Shown here one piece after another: positions 55,604 through 63,960 of a DNA stretch of 64,000 nt. The notes under the pieces are model-generated. The model was not told where the DNA came from, did not search any database, and worked only from the letters and a program-made list of their open reading frames with translations. The stretch's first letter is position 1. The number at the start of each line of letters is the position of its first letter. Source of the stretch: Oscillibacter valericigenes (GTDB taxonomy: Bacteria > Bacillota > Clostridia > Oscillospirales > Oscillospiraceae); contig NZ_JAFBIV010000012.1 of assembly GCF_021531915.1 (NCBI RefSeq), positions 1 through 64,000 on the forward strand, given 5' to 3'. The position numbers and the translations under genes were made by a program.

Positions 55604-55648
55604 TTGTATTTCCGATAGAAAGTCTTATAATGGAGGAAAACGTTTACA
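55604..55648 (+). promoter_or_regulatory. Ribokinase promoter with LacI/cre-like operator
   Basis: TTGTAT (55604-55609), 16-base spacer, TATAAT (55626-55631). GGAAAACGTTTACA (55635-55648) overlaps the start site; its AAACGTTT core is typical of LacI/CcpA-family operators. Confidence 0.65.
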
Positions 55649-55672
55649 CATATAACAGGAGCTTACAAGATC

Positions 55673-56671
55673 ATGCAAAGAAAACCCCGCATTTTTGTAG
55701 TCGGCAGCTTTGTGATGGATGTGATCGCCACCACGGAGCGTGTCCCTCCTTCCGGCCAGACGGTCTATGGCAAGGAATTCCACATGGCCCCCGGCGGCAA
55801 GGGCGCCAATCAGGCCCTGCAGTGTGCCCGTCTGGGCGCGGACGTTACCATGATGGGCTGTGTGGGCGACGATCTCTTCGGCGAGATGCTGCTGGAAACG
55901 CCCCGGGCCGCAGGCGTGGATATCAGCCGGGTGGTCGTGCACAAGGGCGTGACCTCCGGCGTAGGCCATGTGACCCTGGAGGTCACGGAGCACACTGCCC
56001 AGAACCGTATCGTGGTGATCCCCGGCGCCAACCGGACCCTGACCGTGGACGAGGTGGCTTGGGTAAAGGAGGAGATTGGTACATACGATATGGTGCTGCT
56101 GCAGCTGGAAGTCCCTCTGGAGGTCAACCGGGCAGTAGCCCGCTGGGCCAAGGAGGCCGGTGTGCCGGTCATGCTGAATCCCGCTCCCGCCACGGAGCTG
56201 GACGACGAGCTGCTGAGCCTGGTGACCTATCTGACCCCCAACGAGCAGGAGGCCTCCATGGAGACCCACCTCCCCCTGGGCACCGACGAGCAGGGCCTGA
56301 AAAAGGACGATCTCCAGAAGATCGCCGCCGCCCTCTGGAGCAAGGGCGTGGAGAACGTCATCATCACCCTGGGCGGCAGCGGCTCCGCCGTGGTGGGTGC
56401 CGACAGCATCCGGTATATTCCCTGCGTCCGGATGCCCCATGTGGCGGACCCCACCGCCGCCGGAGACTCCTTCGTGGGCGCACTGTCCGTTGGCCTGTCT
56501 GTGGGCCTAACGCAGGAACAGGCTTTGGCCTTCGCCAGCCACACGGCCGCCATTACTGTCTCCCGGATGGGCGCCATGCCTTCTCTCCCCACGCTGGAGG
56601 AAGTCCTGGCTCTGATGCGGGAACGGGATTATCAAGGCTTTGACCTGTCCTTGCTGGATGTCCTCAAATAA
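55673..56671 (+). CDS. rbsK: Ribokinase / PfkB-family sugar kinase
   Basis: 332 residues. The PfkB signature 1 (GGKGANQALQCARLGADVTMMGCVGDDLFG) and signature 2 (DPTAAGDSFVGALSVGL, with the GD catalytic Asp) are present, plus NPAPATEL and TPNEQEA, both usual in ribokinase. It phosphorylates ribose or a related pentose, giving ribose-5-phosphate, the PRPP precursor. There is no ribose transporter beside it. ATG 55673 has AGGAGC upstream; a catabolite-type operator sits at the promoter. Confidence 0.9.
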   Translation: MQRKPRIFVVGSFVMDVIATTERVPPSGQTVYGKEFHMAPGGKGANQALQCARLGADVTMMGCVGDDLFGEMLLETPRAAGVDISRVVVHKGVTSGVGHVTLEVTEHTAQNRIVVIPGANRTLTVDEVAWVKEEIGTYDMVLLQLEVPLEVNRAVARWAKEAGVPVMLNPAPATELDDELLSLVTYLTPNEQEASMETHLPLGTDEQGLKKDDLQKIAAALWSKGVENVIITLGGSGSAVVGADSIRYIPCVRMPHVADPTAAGDSFVGALSVGLSVGLTQEQALAFASHTAAITVSRMGAMPSLPTLEEVLALMRERDYQGFDLSLLDVLK

Positions 56672-56678
56672 ACAAAAG

Positions 56679-56713
56679 ACGGCGTATCGCACATGCGATA
56701 CGCCGTTTTTTTC
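56679..56713. terminator. Terminator between rbsK and sortase genes
   Basis: AAAGACGGCGTATCGCA and TGCGATACGCCGTTTTTTT: a long stem with T-run on the plus strand. Confidence 0.93.
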
Positions 56714-56719
56714 ACGCAG

Positions 56720-57568
56720 TCAGTCGGGTTCCTCCACCAGCACTGCCTGGACCACCCAGCGGGTCTCATGGCCCCGTCCGGTACAGGTGGAAAGGGTCAG
56801 AATGCGGTCCTCCACCGTAGGGACGATCCCGGTACTGATGACCGACTTTTCCACGCAGAAGTCCAAAAAGGCCTGCTTCTGTGTGTCTCCCCCAAAGCCC
56901 AGGCGGTAGGTATCCTCCGTCACGCCCGCCTCGTAGGCTGAAAAGATCTCGTAGGTATACATCCCCGCTTTATTCATAATGTAGACCCGGGGATGCTCCA
57001 CCCAATAGGACTGCTGGTCGTAATATTTCAGAGACGCGAACATACTGCCGTTCCGCATCCGGTGCCCGTAGACAATGGTATTAAAATCGCCGAGGCTGCT
57101 GCTGTTCTGACACTCCAGGAAAATGGAGCCAACCGAGCTGGAGGTCTTTTTCCAGGTATGGTTCAGATAGTACGCATTGTCACTTCCCTGCACCAGAGGA
57201 TAGGAGATCCTGGTGTACGGGATCAGGATCCAACCCAGCACATCGCTGTTGACCTCCTGCAGAGCCGCAAAGTCCATGTTCCGCAGTGCGTCCGCATAGG
57301 GGTCCACATAGACCGGTTCCTGCTGCGGCTCCTCCTGCTGGTCAGGCTCTTCCGGCTGAGCTTCCGCCGGTTCTTCCGGCGCCGGTTCCGCCTCCGGTTC
57401 CTTCTGAAGCTCTGTCAGGTCCGGCAGCTCCACCAGCTCCTCCGCCTCTGCATAGGCGGAATCGCCCTCCCGGTACTGGAACTGCGTATACACCAGCATC
57501 CCGGCGCTGCCCAGAAACACCAGTGCCAGAAGCACTACAAGAAGCCTGCGAAGCGTTTTTCCTTTCAT
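56720..57568 (-). CDS. srtB: Class B sortase
   Basis: 282 residues. An N-terminal TM anchor (LLVVLLALVFLGSAGMLVYT) is followed by an acidic Pro/Glu/Gln-rich stalk (about 55-88) and the sortase domain: TIVYGHRM (H169), LTLSTCTG (Cys about 262) and ETRW (Arg about 270). The spacing and the VLGWILIPYTRISYPLVQG start fit class B, which attaches NPQTN-like proteins to peptidoglycan or pilins. No recognisable sortase substrate lies next to it. ATG 57568 gives the expected anchor, with AAAGAAGGA upstream. Confidence 0.93.
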   Translation of the reverse strand: MKGKTLRRLLVVLLALVFLGSAGMLVYTQFQYREGDSAYAEAEELVELPDLTELQKEPEAEPAPEEPAEAQPEEPDQQEEPQQEPVYVDPYADALRNMDFAALQEVNSDVLGWILIPYTRISYPLVQGSDNAYYLNHTWKKTSSSVGSIFLECQNSSSLGDFNTIVYGHRMRNGSMFASLKYYDQQSYWVEHPRVYIMNKAGMYTYEIFSAYEAGVTEDTYRLGFGGDTQKQAFLDFCVEKSVISTGIVPTVEDRILTLSTCTGRGHETRWVVQAVLVEEPD

Positions 57569-57671
57569 GCAAATTCCTTCTTTCCTCTGCATGTTCCTCT
57601 TTATCATAGCGGATAACGGGACAAATTGCAACCGGGAAGAAACTGTGTTATCCTGTGAACGAGGTGATACG

Positions 57672-58238
57672 ATGCGACTGCTTTGCTTCGGTGATTCCAA
57701 TACCTACGGCTACGACCCCCGGTCCTATATCGGGGACCGCTACCCGCCTGAAAGCCGCTGGACGGACCTGCTGGCCCAAAGCACGGGCTGGGAAGTACTG
57801 AACGACGGATATAACGGGCGAACTATTCCTGCTTCGGTCACAGCGGTGCGGCCGCCCCGGGCAGACGGTCTGGTGGTGATGCTGGGCACCAACGACCTTT
57901 TGCAGGGTCTCTCTGCCGCAGAGGCCGCCGTCCGCATGGAGCACTTCCTGGTCCCGCTTCTGCCCGCATACAGTCGTATTCTTCTGATCGCGCCGCCGCC
58001 CATGAAGCAGGGCATCTGGGTCACGGAGGAGCGGCTTCTCGTGGAATCCGCCAGACTGGCAGAAGAATACGAAGCTCTGGCCCGGCGGCTGGGCATCTCT
58101 TTTGCAGACGCCGGACAGTGGGGTGTGGAACTGACCTTTGACGGCATCCACTTCACCGAAAGCGGCCACCGGGCATTTGCCGCCGGTATCCGGGCCACTC
58201 TGGAACGGTGGGAGGTGCGGTCATGCAGCTCGGACTGA
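57672..58238 (+). CDS. SGNH/GDSL-type esterase
   Basis: 188 residues. Block I LLCFGDSNTYGYDP (Ser nucleophile), the block II/III Gly and Asn in NDGYNGRT and LGTNDL, and block V DGIHFTESGH (Asp, His) complete the catalytic set. It is probably a cytoplasmic arylesterase, lipase or acetyl-xylan-type esterase; no signal peptide. ATG 57672 has GAGGTGATACG upstream. The next gene begins within its last 16 bases. Confidence 0.92.
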   Translation: MRLLCFGDSNTYGYDPRSYIGDRYPPESRWTDLLAQSTGWEVLNDGYNGRTIPASVTAVRPPRADGLVVMLGTNDLLQGLSAAEAAVRMEHFLVPLLPAYSRILLIAPPPMKQGIWVTEERLLVESARLAEEYEALARRLGISFADAGQWGVELTFDGIHFTESGHRAFAAGIRATLERWEVRSCSSD

Positions 58239-58729
58239 CCTTTCCGCTGCAGCGGAAGCTGAAAATCAGGTCTGTGCCCTACGGTCTGCCGCTGGAACGT
58301 TTATACTGCTGGGACCTGCACTGCATCACCCTCCGTGGACAGGACTGTTTGCTGCTGGTCCACTGTGCCAGCCGATATACCATTGTGGCCTGCGGGGTCA
58401 CGAGAGACCACTGGGAGGATTTGTCCGACTTCGCCATGGAGCAGATCCGTGCCGGATTACTGGACGCCGGACTGCCGGAGCGGATCGTGTCAGACTACCT
58501 CCGCACTGCTGGAATACCGGAGTTGACCCGCACCCACGGGCGGCGGGAGGTGGCCTTTCTGAACCGTGCCTGGGAGAATGTGCTGGCGCTGGACTTCACG
58601 GCGGATACTGCCACGGTACGCCAGCCGCTGCTGGAACAGGCCGTCAACGCTATCCCCTGCCGCTGCGCCGGGTTTGAGGGCCGGGAATCGGCAAGGCAGT
58701 TTTTATACATGTCTTTTCAGGGAACATAA
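58223..58729 (+). CDS. DUF6933-like protein of unknown function
   Basis: 168 residues, soluble. The pattern resembles DUF6933/plasmid-type proteins: YCWDLHCITLRGQDCLLLVHCASRY (aromatic-His-strand, then CLLLV), a helix-rich middle, and a conserved TRTHGRREVAFLNRAWENV near the end. No catalytic residues are evident. ATG 58223 has GGGAGGTG upstream and overlaps the esterase gene in another frame, indicating coupling. Function unknown. Confidence 0.7.
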   Translation: MQLGLTFPLQRKLKIRSVPYGLPLERLYCWDLHCITLRGQDCLLLVHCASRYTIVACGVTRDHWEDLSDFAMEQIRAGLLDAGLPERIVSDYLRTAGIPELTRTHGRREVAFLNRAWENVLALDFTADTATVRQPLLEQAVNAIPCRCAGFEGRESARQFLYMSFQGT

Positions 58730-58759
58730 AAACGCCCTTTCAGTGAAAGGGCGTTTTTT
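58728..58759. terminator. Bidirectional terminator
   Basis: AAAAACGCCCTTTCA and TGAAAGGGCGTTTTTT stem; serves the DUF6933-like (+) and decarboxylase (-) genes. Confidence 0.93.
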
Positions 58760-60090
58760 CATTTCAGAACATCTACAGTCTCTACACCATACTGCGCAAA
58801 CAGCGCCAGGTTCTCCGGGCCGATGACCTCACCGGAGACGGCAATGGGGATGGCCGGGGGGCAGGACACCGTGGGCGCACCGCAGATGCGGCCCAGAGCC
58901 TGCCCGGTGGGGATGGTCTCATGGGGCGCAAACAGAGCCTCCCGGATGGAACAAACCCGCTCTCCTTTCGCCAGCGGCAAAGGAGCAGACGGCGTATAAA
59001 GAGCATGGTTTTCGCCAAGGGCAGTCAGCAGGCGGTCAAAGTCAGACGGAGCATTTTCCGGAGTGACCATAAGGATCAGAAAGTCCCCGTCGGCATACTC
59101 ACACTCCACGCCGCTTTGGCGTAGGCGGTCTGCCAGGGCTGTGCCCGCCAGGCCCTCAGGGGTCCGGAGGGTCAGCCGCAGGGGATCACTGTCCTCCACC
59201 TGCCATCCGGATGCCCGCAGCCGATTCCGTACTTGGTCCAGCCGCTCCGCCGTCTCCGCCAGTCTGGCAGGATACTCTGCCGCCAGATAGCCGTTACACA
59301 GGTCCAGGGAGGCCATGGTGAGATAAGACGGACTGGTGGAGCCAAACAGCGCCAGAGCGGCTTTGGCGTGTTCCGCCAGAACCGCCGAAGCATGTTTACT
59401 GATATGGAGATAGGCGCCGCCGGTCAGCACCGGCAGAGTCTTGTGAGCGGAGTCACAGCAGAGGTCAGCCCCCAGGTCCAGGGGATGCCGGGAGGGAGAC
59501 AGAAAACGCAGATAGGCACCGTGGGCGTTATCCACCGCCAGAAGCGTGCCGTGGCGGTGACAGACCTCCGCCAGAGCAGCGATATCCGCCATGCCGCCCA
59601 GATAATCCGGACTGGTAAGATAGACGGCGGTGGGCGGTGCCGGCAGAGATGCCAACGTCTTTTCCAGGCCCTCCGGGGAGACTGGGCAGGCGCAGAGGGA
59701 GCAACTCTCTTCAGGCCACAGCCAGACCACCTCGAAGTTCAGCAGTGCCGCCGCGTAGACAAAGGCCTTGTGGACATTCCGGACCGCCACAATGACCTGG
59801 GCCGCCCCGGTGGGGCGGCAGGTCAGGGCCAGGTACATCATGGCCCGGATGCACTGGCTGGAGCCCTCGGTGGAATAGCAGGTCCGGCGGGAACCGAACA
59901 GGGTCGTGGCGTTGGCCTCGCTCTGGGCGATGATGCCGTCGGCCTCATAGAGGGCATCCGCGCCCTTCACCTCTGTAATATCCAGATGCTCGCAGCCCAG
60001 GAATGTCTTCCCTTTGTGGCCGGGCATATGGAATCGGGCCATCCCGGCGCCGTCATAGCGCCGCAGGAAATCATAGATGGGAGTCTCCAT
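58759..60090 (-). CDS. Orn/Lys/Arg decarboxylase family, PLP-dependent
   Basis: 443 residues. Starts TPIYDFLRRYDGAGMARFHMPGHKG, the family N-terminus. ADALYEADGIIAQSE, then AVDNAHGAYLRF and the PLP lysine in CDSAHKTLPVLTGGAYLH; ends with the C-terminal domain (SGEVIGPENLALFAQYG). It is the short form without the N-terminal receiver-like wing, as in the Firmicutes SpeA/YaaO group. Candidates are arginine or lysine decarboxylation for polyamines. ATG 60090 has GAGAGGA upstream and shares a base with the SCIFF maturase stop (TGATG). Confidence 0.92.
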   Translation of the reverse strand: METPIYDFLRRYDGAGMARFHMPGHKGKTFLGCEHLDITEVKGADALYEADGIIAQSEANATTLFGSRRTCYSTEGSSQCIRAMMYLALTCRPTGAAQVIVAVRNVHKAFVYAAALLNFEVVWLWPEESCSLCACPVSPEGLEKTLASLPAPPTAVYLTSPDYLGGMADIAALAEVCHRHGTLLAVDNAHGAYLRFLSPSRHPLDLGADLCCDSAHKTLPVLTGGAYLHISKHASAVLAEHAKAALALFGSTSPSYLTMASLDLCNGYLAAEYPARLAETAERLDQVRNRLRASGWQVEDSDPLRLTLRTPEGLAGTALADRLRQSGVECEYADGDFLILMVTPENAPSDFDRLLTALGENHALYTPSAPLPLAKGERVCSIREALFAPHETIPTGQALGRICGAPTVSCPPAIPIAVSGEVIGPENLALFAQYGVETVDVLK

Positions 60091-61478
60091 CAATCGTCCT
60101 CTCGGGTGTCCTGCTCCGCCACCTTCATCATGATGGCGCACTCGATGCGCTTGCGGAACAGCTCACAGCCGGGCTCGTAGACGCCCCGGATGGAGCCGGT
60201 GGCATGGTAGGCGTTGGCGGCACAGCCGCCGGAGCAGTACAGCTTGGCCCAGCAGTCAGCGCACTCGGGACGGGCGTAAGCGTTGCAGGCGCGGAATTCA
60301 TCCCGCAGCTTGGTGTTGGTGACGCCGTTCCAGATGTCGCCCAGCTTATAATTCTCCTCGCCCACGAACTGGTGGCAGGGGTACAGGTCGCCCCAGGGGG
60401 TGACGGCCATGTACTCCGTGCCGGAGCCGCAGCCGGAGATGCGCTTGTAGATACAGGGGCCGCCGGTCAGGTCCAGCATGTAGTGGTAGAAGGTGATGGG
60501 CTTGCCCTCCTTCTCCCGGCGGAGCATGTCCTCGGCCAGGGTCTCATACTGGTCCTTGACGATCTCCAGGTCCTCCGGGGTCAGGGCCGCTGGGTCATCG
60601 GGATCACAGACCACCGGCTCCATGCTCAGCTCCGTAAAGCCCAGGTCCGCCATGTGGAACACGTCCTTAGTGAAATCCGGATTGGCATGGGTAAAGGTGC
60701 CCCGCATGTAATAGTTCTTGCCGCCCCGGGCTTTCACCAGCTTCTGGAACTTGGGCACGATACGGTCGTAGCTGCCGTTGCCGGCGTAGTCCACCCGGGT
60801 TCGGTCGTTGATCTCCTTGCGGCCGTCCAGGGACAGCACCACGTTGCTCATTTCCCGGTTGGCAAAGTCGATGACGTCATCGTCGATCAGCATGCCGTTG
60901 GTGGTCAGAGTAAAGCGGAAGTTCTTGCCCCGCTCCTTTTCCACGCTGCGGGCATACTCCACCAGCCGCTTCACCACATCCCAGTTCATCAGCGGCTCGC
61001 CGCCGAAGAAGTCCACCTCCAGGTTGGTGCGGGTGCCGGAGTGGTCCATGAGGAAATCCAGGGCCTGCTTGCCCACCTCAAAGCTCATGAGAGCCCGGTC
61101 GCCGTGGTACTTGCCCTGGCTGGCGAAGCAGTATGCGCAGTTGAGGTTACAGGTGTGGGCTACATGGAGGCACAGGGCCTTCACCACGTCGCCGGAGCGC
61201 TCCTTGAAGGTGCCCGCCATGTCGGCGAAGGTGTCGGGGGTATAGAGCTTCCTGGCCTGCTTCAGCGCCTCCACATCGGCGATGCAGTCCCGCAGGTCCT
61301 GCTCCGTCACGTCCGGCCGGCCAGCGTACTTTTCCAGCATGGCCGCCACGATCTCGTCAGAAGTCTTTTCCGGGAACAGTGCGATAATGTCATAGGCCAC
61401 CTCATCCACCACATGGATGGATCCGGAACAGGAATCCAGCACGATGTTGTAGCCGTTCAGCTGATACTGATGTACCAT
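60090..61478 (-). CDS. scfB: SCIFF peptide radical-SAM maturase (thioether cross-links)
   Basis: 462 residues. Radical-SAM cluster motif CNLNCAYC (C110, C114, C117), followed by FFGGEPLMNW. The C-terminal SPASM-type region contains PCIYKRISGCGSG, LYPCHQFVGEENYKLGDI and CADCWAKLYCSGGCAANAYH, for auxiliary Fe-S clusters. The first ~95 residues resemble a RiPP recognition element. This order is that of the SCIFF maturase family, which cross-links Cys sulfurs to residue alpha-carbons in the SCIFF peptide. The peptide gene is 66 bases upstream. ATG 61478 has AAGGAGA upstream. Confidence 0.95.
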   Translation of the reverse strand: MVHQYQLNGYNIVLDSCSGSIHVVDEVAYDIIALFPEKTSDEIVAAMLEKYAGRPDVTEQDLRDCIADVEALKQARKLYTPDTFADMAGTFKERSGDVVKALCLHVAHTCNLNCAYCFASQGKYHGDRALMSFEVGKQALDFLMDHSGTRTNLEVDFFGGEPLMNWDVVKRLVEYARSVEKERGKNFRFTLTTNGMLIDDDVIDFANREMSNVVLSLDGRKEINDRTRVDYAGNGSYDRIVPKFQKLVKARGGKNYYMRGTFTHANPDFTKDVFHMADLGFTELSMEPVVCDPDDPAALTPEDLEIVKDQYETLAEDMLRREKEGKPITFYHYMLDLTGGPCIYKRISGCGSGTEYMAVTPWGDLYPCHQFVGEENYKLGDIWNGVTNTKLRDEFRACNAYARPECADCWAKLYCSGGCAANAYHATGSIRGVYEPGCELFRKRIECAIMMKVAEQDTREDD

Positions 61479-61497
61479 AATTGTTTCTCCTTGTACA

Positions 61498-61532
61498 GAA
61501 AAAGTGCCGCCTTCACAGGCGGCAGCTTTTTG
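61498..61532 (-). terminator. Terminator or attenuator between SCIFF peptide and maturase genes
   Basis: Minus strand AAAGCTGCCGCC, TGTGAA, GGCGGCACTTTTTC. It would let most transcripts end after the peptide gene and fewer reach the maturase, giving peptide excess. Confidence 0.8.
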
Positions 61533-61544
61533 ATTGCGGTTATC

Positions 61545-61682
61545 TTACTTCTCGCACTTCTGGTTGGCCACGCCGCAGCTGGTCTTGCAGGCAGACTGGC
61601 AGGAGGTCTGGCACTCGCCGCAGCCGCCGTTCTTGGCGCTCTCGCACAGGTTGCGGGTCTCAAGAGTCTTGATTCTTTCCAT
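61545..61682 (-). CDS. scfA: SCIFF ribosomally made peptide precursor, 45 aa
   Basis: 45 residues: MERIKTLETRNL, then CESAKNGGCGECQTSCQSAC, then KTSCGVANQKCEK. The length and the GGCGECQTSCQSACKTSC core are the SCIFF ('six Cys in forty-five') family. By my count seven Cys are present (13, 21, 24, 28, 32, 36, 43), one more than the family name implies; C13 is the extra one. The role in Clostridia is unknown. ATG 61682 has GGAG nine bases upstream. Located directly before its maturase. Confidence 0.95.
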   Translation of the reverse strand: MERIKTLETRNLCESAKNGGCGECQTSCQSACKTSCGVANQKCEK

Positions 61683-61763
61683 GATTCATATCTCCATTCT
61701 CATTGATTTTTGTCTTTCAGCCGGGTGCCTGGACAGACATACCACGACCGTATTATCAGGAGG

Positions 61764-61792
61764 ATTTTATCACAGGAAACGCATAAAGTCAA
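61764..61792 (-). promoter_or_regulatory. Promoter of the SCIFF operon
   Basis: Minus strand TTGACT (61792-61787), 17-base spacer, TAAAAT (61769-61764), giving a leader of about 75 bases. Confidence 0.78.
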
Positions 61793-61795
61793 GGC

Positions 61796-62026
61796 TTACA
61801 GCGCTTCCCCCTCCCCAATATACGTAAACCGCCGGTGGGTCACGCCGTCTCGGGTCACCATCTCGTTCCACATGGATGCCGGGCGCACCCAGATACCATG
61901 TTCGCCGTACAGCGCCCGGTATACCACCATAGGCTCCAGGGTCTCCGAGTGGGTGGCTACATACAGGACCTCATATTCCTTTCCCTTGAAATGGCGGTAT
62001 CTGCCGGGGCGGATCATCTCTTCCAT
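61796..62026 (-). CDS. DUF1653 protein
   Basis: 76 residues: IRPGRYRHFKGKEYEVLYVATHSET, VVYRALYGEHGIWVRP and MWNEMVTRDG, then RFTYIG. This is the complete DUF1653 fold (a small RNA-binding-like beta-barrel of unknown function). ATG 62026 has AAAGGA upstream, which lies just after the CYTH gene stop, so the two are an operon. Confidence 0.92.
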   Translation of the reverse strand: MEEMIRPGRYRHFKGKEYEVLYVATHSETLEPMVVYRALYGEHGIWVRPASMWNEMVTRDGVTHRRFTYIGEGEAL

Positions 62027-62037
62027 AGCGTTTCCTT

Positions 62038-62484
62038 TCACAGCTTCCGCCGGCTCATAGCGGCGTTGGTATAGGCCGGGTCATAGGTCACTTCTTCCCC
62101 GAACCACGCCGGCGGCTGGAAAGCCAGAGCCTCTGCCTCGCCGGGGAATTCCACCTCCGCCAGCACCAGTGGGGCGAAAGGCGGATCAAAAACATCCAGC
62201 TCGATGGTGTAGGGGCCGCAGGGCAGCTCATAGCGGTCCTTGGCGATGCGGTCCCCATCTGCCTTTTTCAGCAGGTGGAGATAGGCCTCTTCCGTCAGAG
62301 GGAACTCATGCTCCTCCCGGGTAAGAAGCCCCGGCCCCTTATAGGTCAGAAAATAACGATTATCCTTCCGCCGGACCCGCAGCACTGGCTCGGTGCAGAG
62401 GTAGGCCTGCTCGATCCGCCGTCTGGGATACTGAGCCAGATCCTCCGGCAGAGCTGTCACCAGGAATTTTCTCTCGATCTCCAC
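62038..62484 (-). CDS. CYTH-domain protein (inorganic triphosphatase-like)
   Basis: 148 residues. It starts with the family motif EIERKFLV (GTG start at 62484, AAGGA nine bases upstream) and carries paired charged strands VLRVRRKDNRYFLTYKG, YTIELDVFDPP and LAEVEFPGE that line the triphosphate tunnel. Likely activities are tripolyphosphatase or a related triphosphate hydrolase. Divergent from the glycosyltransferase gene. Confidence 0.92.
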   Translation of the reverse strand: MEIERKFLVTALPEDLAQYPRRRIEQAYLCTEPVLRVRRKDNRYFLTYKGPGLLTREEHEFPLTEEAYLHLLKKADGDRIAKDRYELPCGPYTIELDVFDPPFAPLVLAEVEFPGEAEALAFQPPAWFGEEVTYDPAYTNAAMSRRKL

Positions 62485-62543
62485 AGGATCACATCCTTCT
62501 TCTGCAGTATACCCCCAACCGCTTCAAAAGGCAATGTCCGTAT

Positions 62544-62572
62544 TTGACGGGCTGTACTCTCTATGTTAAAAT
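62544..62572 (+). promoter_or_regulatory. Promoter of the glycosyltransferase-MarR gene
   Basis: TTGACG (62544-62549), 17-base spacer, TAAAAT (62567-62572). Confidence 0.75.
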
Positions 62573-62601
62573 AAATGCACCTTTTCAAAGGAGAGTTCTG
62601 T

Positions 62602-63921
62602 ATGTCCCCAACTGTCAGCATCATCGTTCCCATTTACAACGCGGCTCACACCATCGGCCGCTGCATCGAGAGCATCCTGACCCAGCAGTATACGGATTTT
62701 GAGCTGTTCCTGGTGGACGACGGCAGCCGGGACGGCTCCGGTATCATCTGTGACGCCTATGCCAAGCGGGACAGCCGCATCCGGGTCATCCACAAGGAGA
62801 ATTCCGGCGTCTCGGACACCCGGAATCTGGCACTGGACCTGGCCCAGGGCACCTATCTCCAGTTTTTGGACAGCGACGACTGGATCACCCCCGATGCCAC
62901 CAGTTCTCTGGTGCGGGCCGCAGAGGCCAACCGGTGCGATCTGGTAATCGCCGATTTTTACCGGGTCATCGGAGAGCGGGTCTCCCGCAAGGGGGATATT
63001 GAGGAGGACACCGTGCTTACCCGGGAAGAGTTTTCCGCCCATATGATGGAGAATCCGGCTGACTTCTACTACGGTGTCCTCTGGAACAAGCTCTACCGGC
63101 GGGACATCGTGGAGACGCATCACCTGCGGATGGACCCGGATATCAGCTGGTGCGAGGACTTCATGTTCAATTTGGAATACATCCGCTACGCGGAGCGGTT
63201 CTACGCCCTGCAAATCCCCATTTATTATTATGTGAAGACCAAGGGCTCTCTGGCCAACCAGAGCCTCACCATCGCCAAGACTGTCAAAATGAAGCTGATG
63301 GTCTTTGAGTACTACCAGCAGTTCTTCAAAACCGTTCTGGATGAGGAGGAATACCAGCGATGCCGCCCCAAGGTCTACCGCTTTCTGGTGGACGCCGCCG
63401 GTGACGGTGCGGTGCCGCCTGCGGTCCTGCCCAACTCCAAGAAGCTGGGGGCAGAGCGCAGCCGGGTAGCGCCGGAGCTGCTGAGCGGCAGCGGTCCCCT
63501 GCACAACGCCTACCGGGACCGGAAGCTGCTGGAGCAATACCTGGAGACGGCGGCTCTGAAAAACGATCTCTCCCTCCAGGATATTACCCTTCTGCTGGCC
63601 CTGAGGGAACTGGAGGCTCCCTGCACCCGGCGGGACCTGGCGGACTTTACGGGCCTTACCCGGGGCAGCCTGTCCTTCAGCCTTCAGCGGCTGGCAGCCA
63701 AGGAACTGATTCTGGTGGAAAATCTGAAGGATATCGAGACGGAGGAAAAGCTGCTGCGGGTCTCCTTCCCCACAACGTCCGCAGCCGTCTTTCAGGATCT
63801 GGACGTGGCCCTGGAGGATGCCCGTCAAGCCAGCCAGGCAGGCTTGACGCAGGAGGAACGCGCCCAATATGAAGCCCTGTCCGCCCGCATCCAGAGCAAT
63901 ATTCGCAGTATCCTTCAATAA
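62602..63921 (+). CDS. Family-2 glycosyltransferase fused to a MarR-like winged helix
   Basis: 439 residues. The N-terminal ~290 are a GT-A glycosyltransferase: VSIIVPIYNAAHTI, LVDDGSRDGS, QFLDSDDWI (DXD-type metal site, about 88-93), YGVLWNKLYRRDI and SWCEDFMFN. From about residue 319 the sequence changes to a MarR-type domain: LQDITLLLALRELEAPCTR, DLADFTGLTRGSLSFSLQRL, AAKELILVEN, then a C-terminal helix pair (LTQEERAQYEALSARIQSNI). One uninterrupted frame with normal codon use covers both. ATG 62602 has GGAGAG upstream. No export or polymer genes flank it. The transferase may be cytoplasmic and the wing regulatory; both are inference. Confidence 0.88.
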   Translation: MSPTVSIIVPIYNAAHTIGRCIESILTQQYTDFELFLVDDGSRDGSGIICDAYAKRDSRIRVIHKENSGVSDTRNLALDLAQGTYLQFLDSDDWITPDATSSLVRAAEANRCDLVIADFYRVIGERVSRKGDIEEDTVLTREEFSAHMMENPADFYYGVLWNKLYRRDIVETHHLRMDPDISWCEDFMFNLEYIRYAERFYALQIPIYYYVKTKGSLANQSLTIAKTVKMKLMVFEYYQQFFKTVLDEEEYQRCRPKVYRFLVDAAGDGAVPPAVLPNSKKLGAERSRVAPELLSGSGPLHNAYRDRKLLEQYLETAALKNDLSLQDITLLLALRELEAPCTRRDLADFTGLTRGSLSFSLQRLAAKELILVENLKDIETEEKLLRVSFPTTSAAVFQDLDVALEDARQASQAGLTQEERAQYEALSARIQSNIRSILQ

Positions 63922-63960
63922 ACAAACGGCAGGAGATATCTCCTGCCGTTTTGTTTTTTA
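63922..63960. terminator. Terminator after the glycosyltransferase gene
   Basis: AAACGGCAGGAGATA and TATCTCCTGCCGTTTTGTTTTTT-like tail; a near-perfect stem with T-rich end. Confidence 0.9.
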
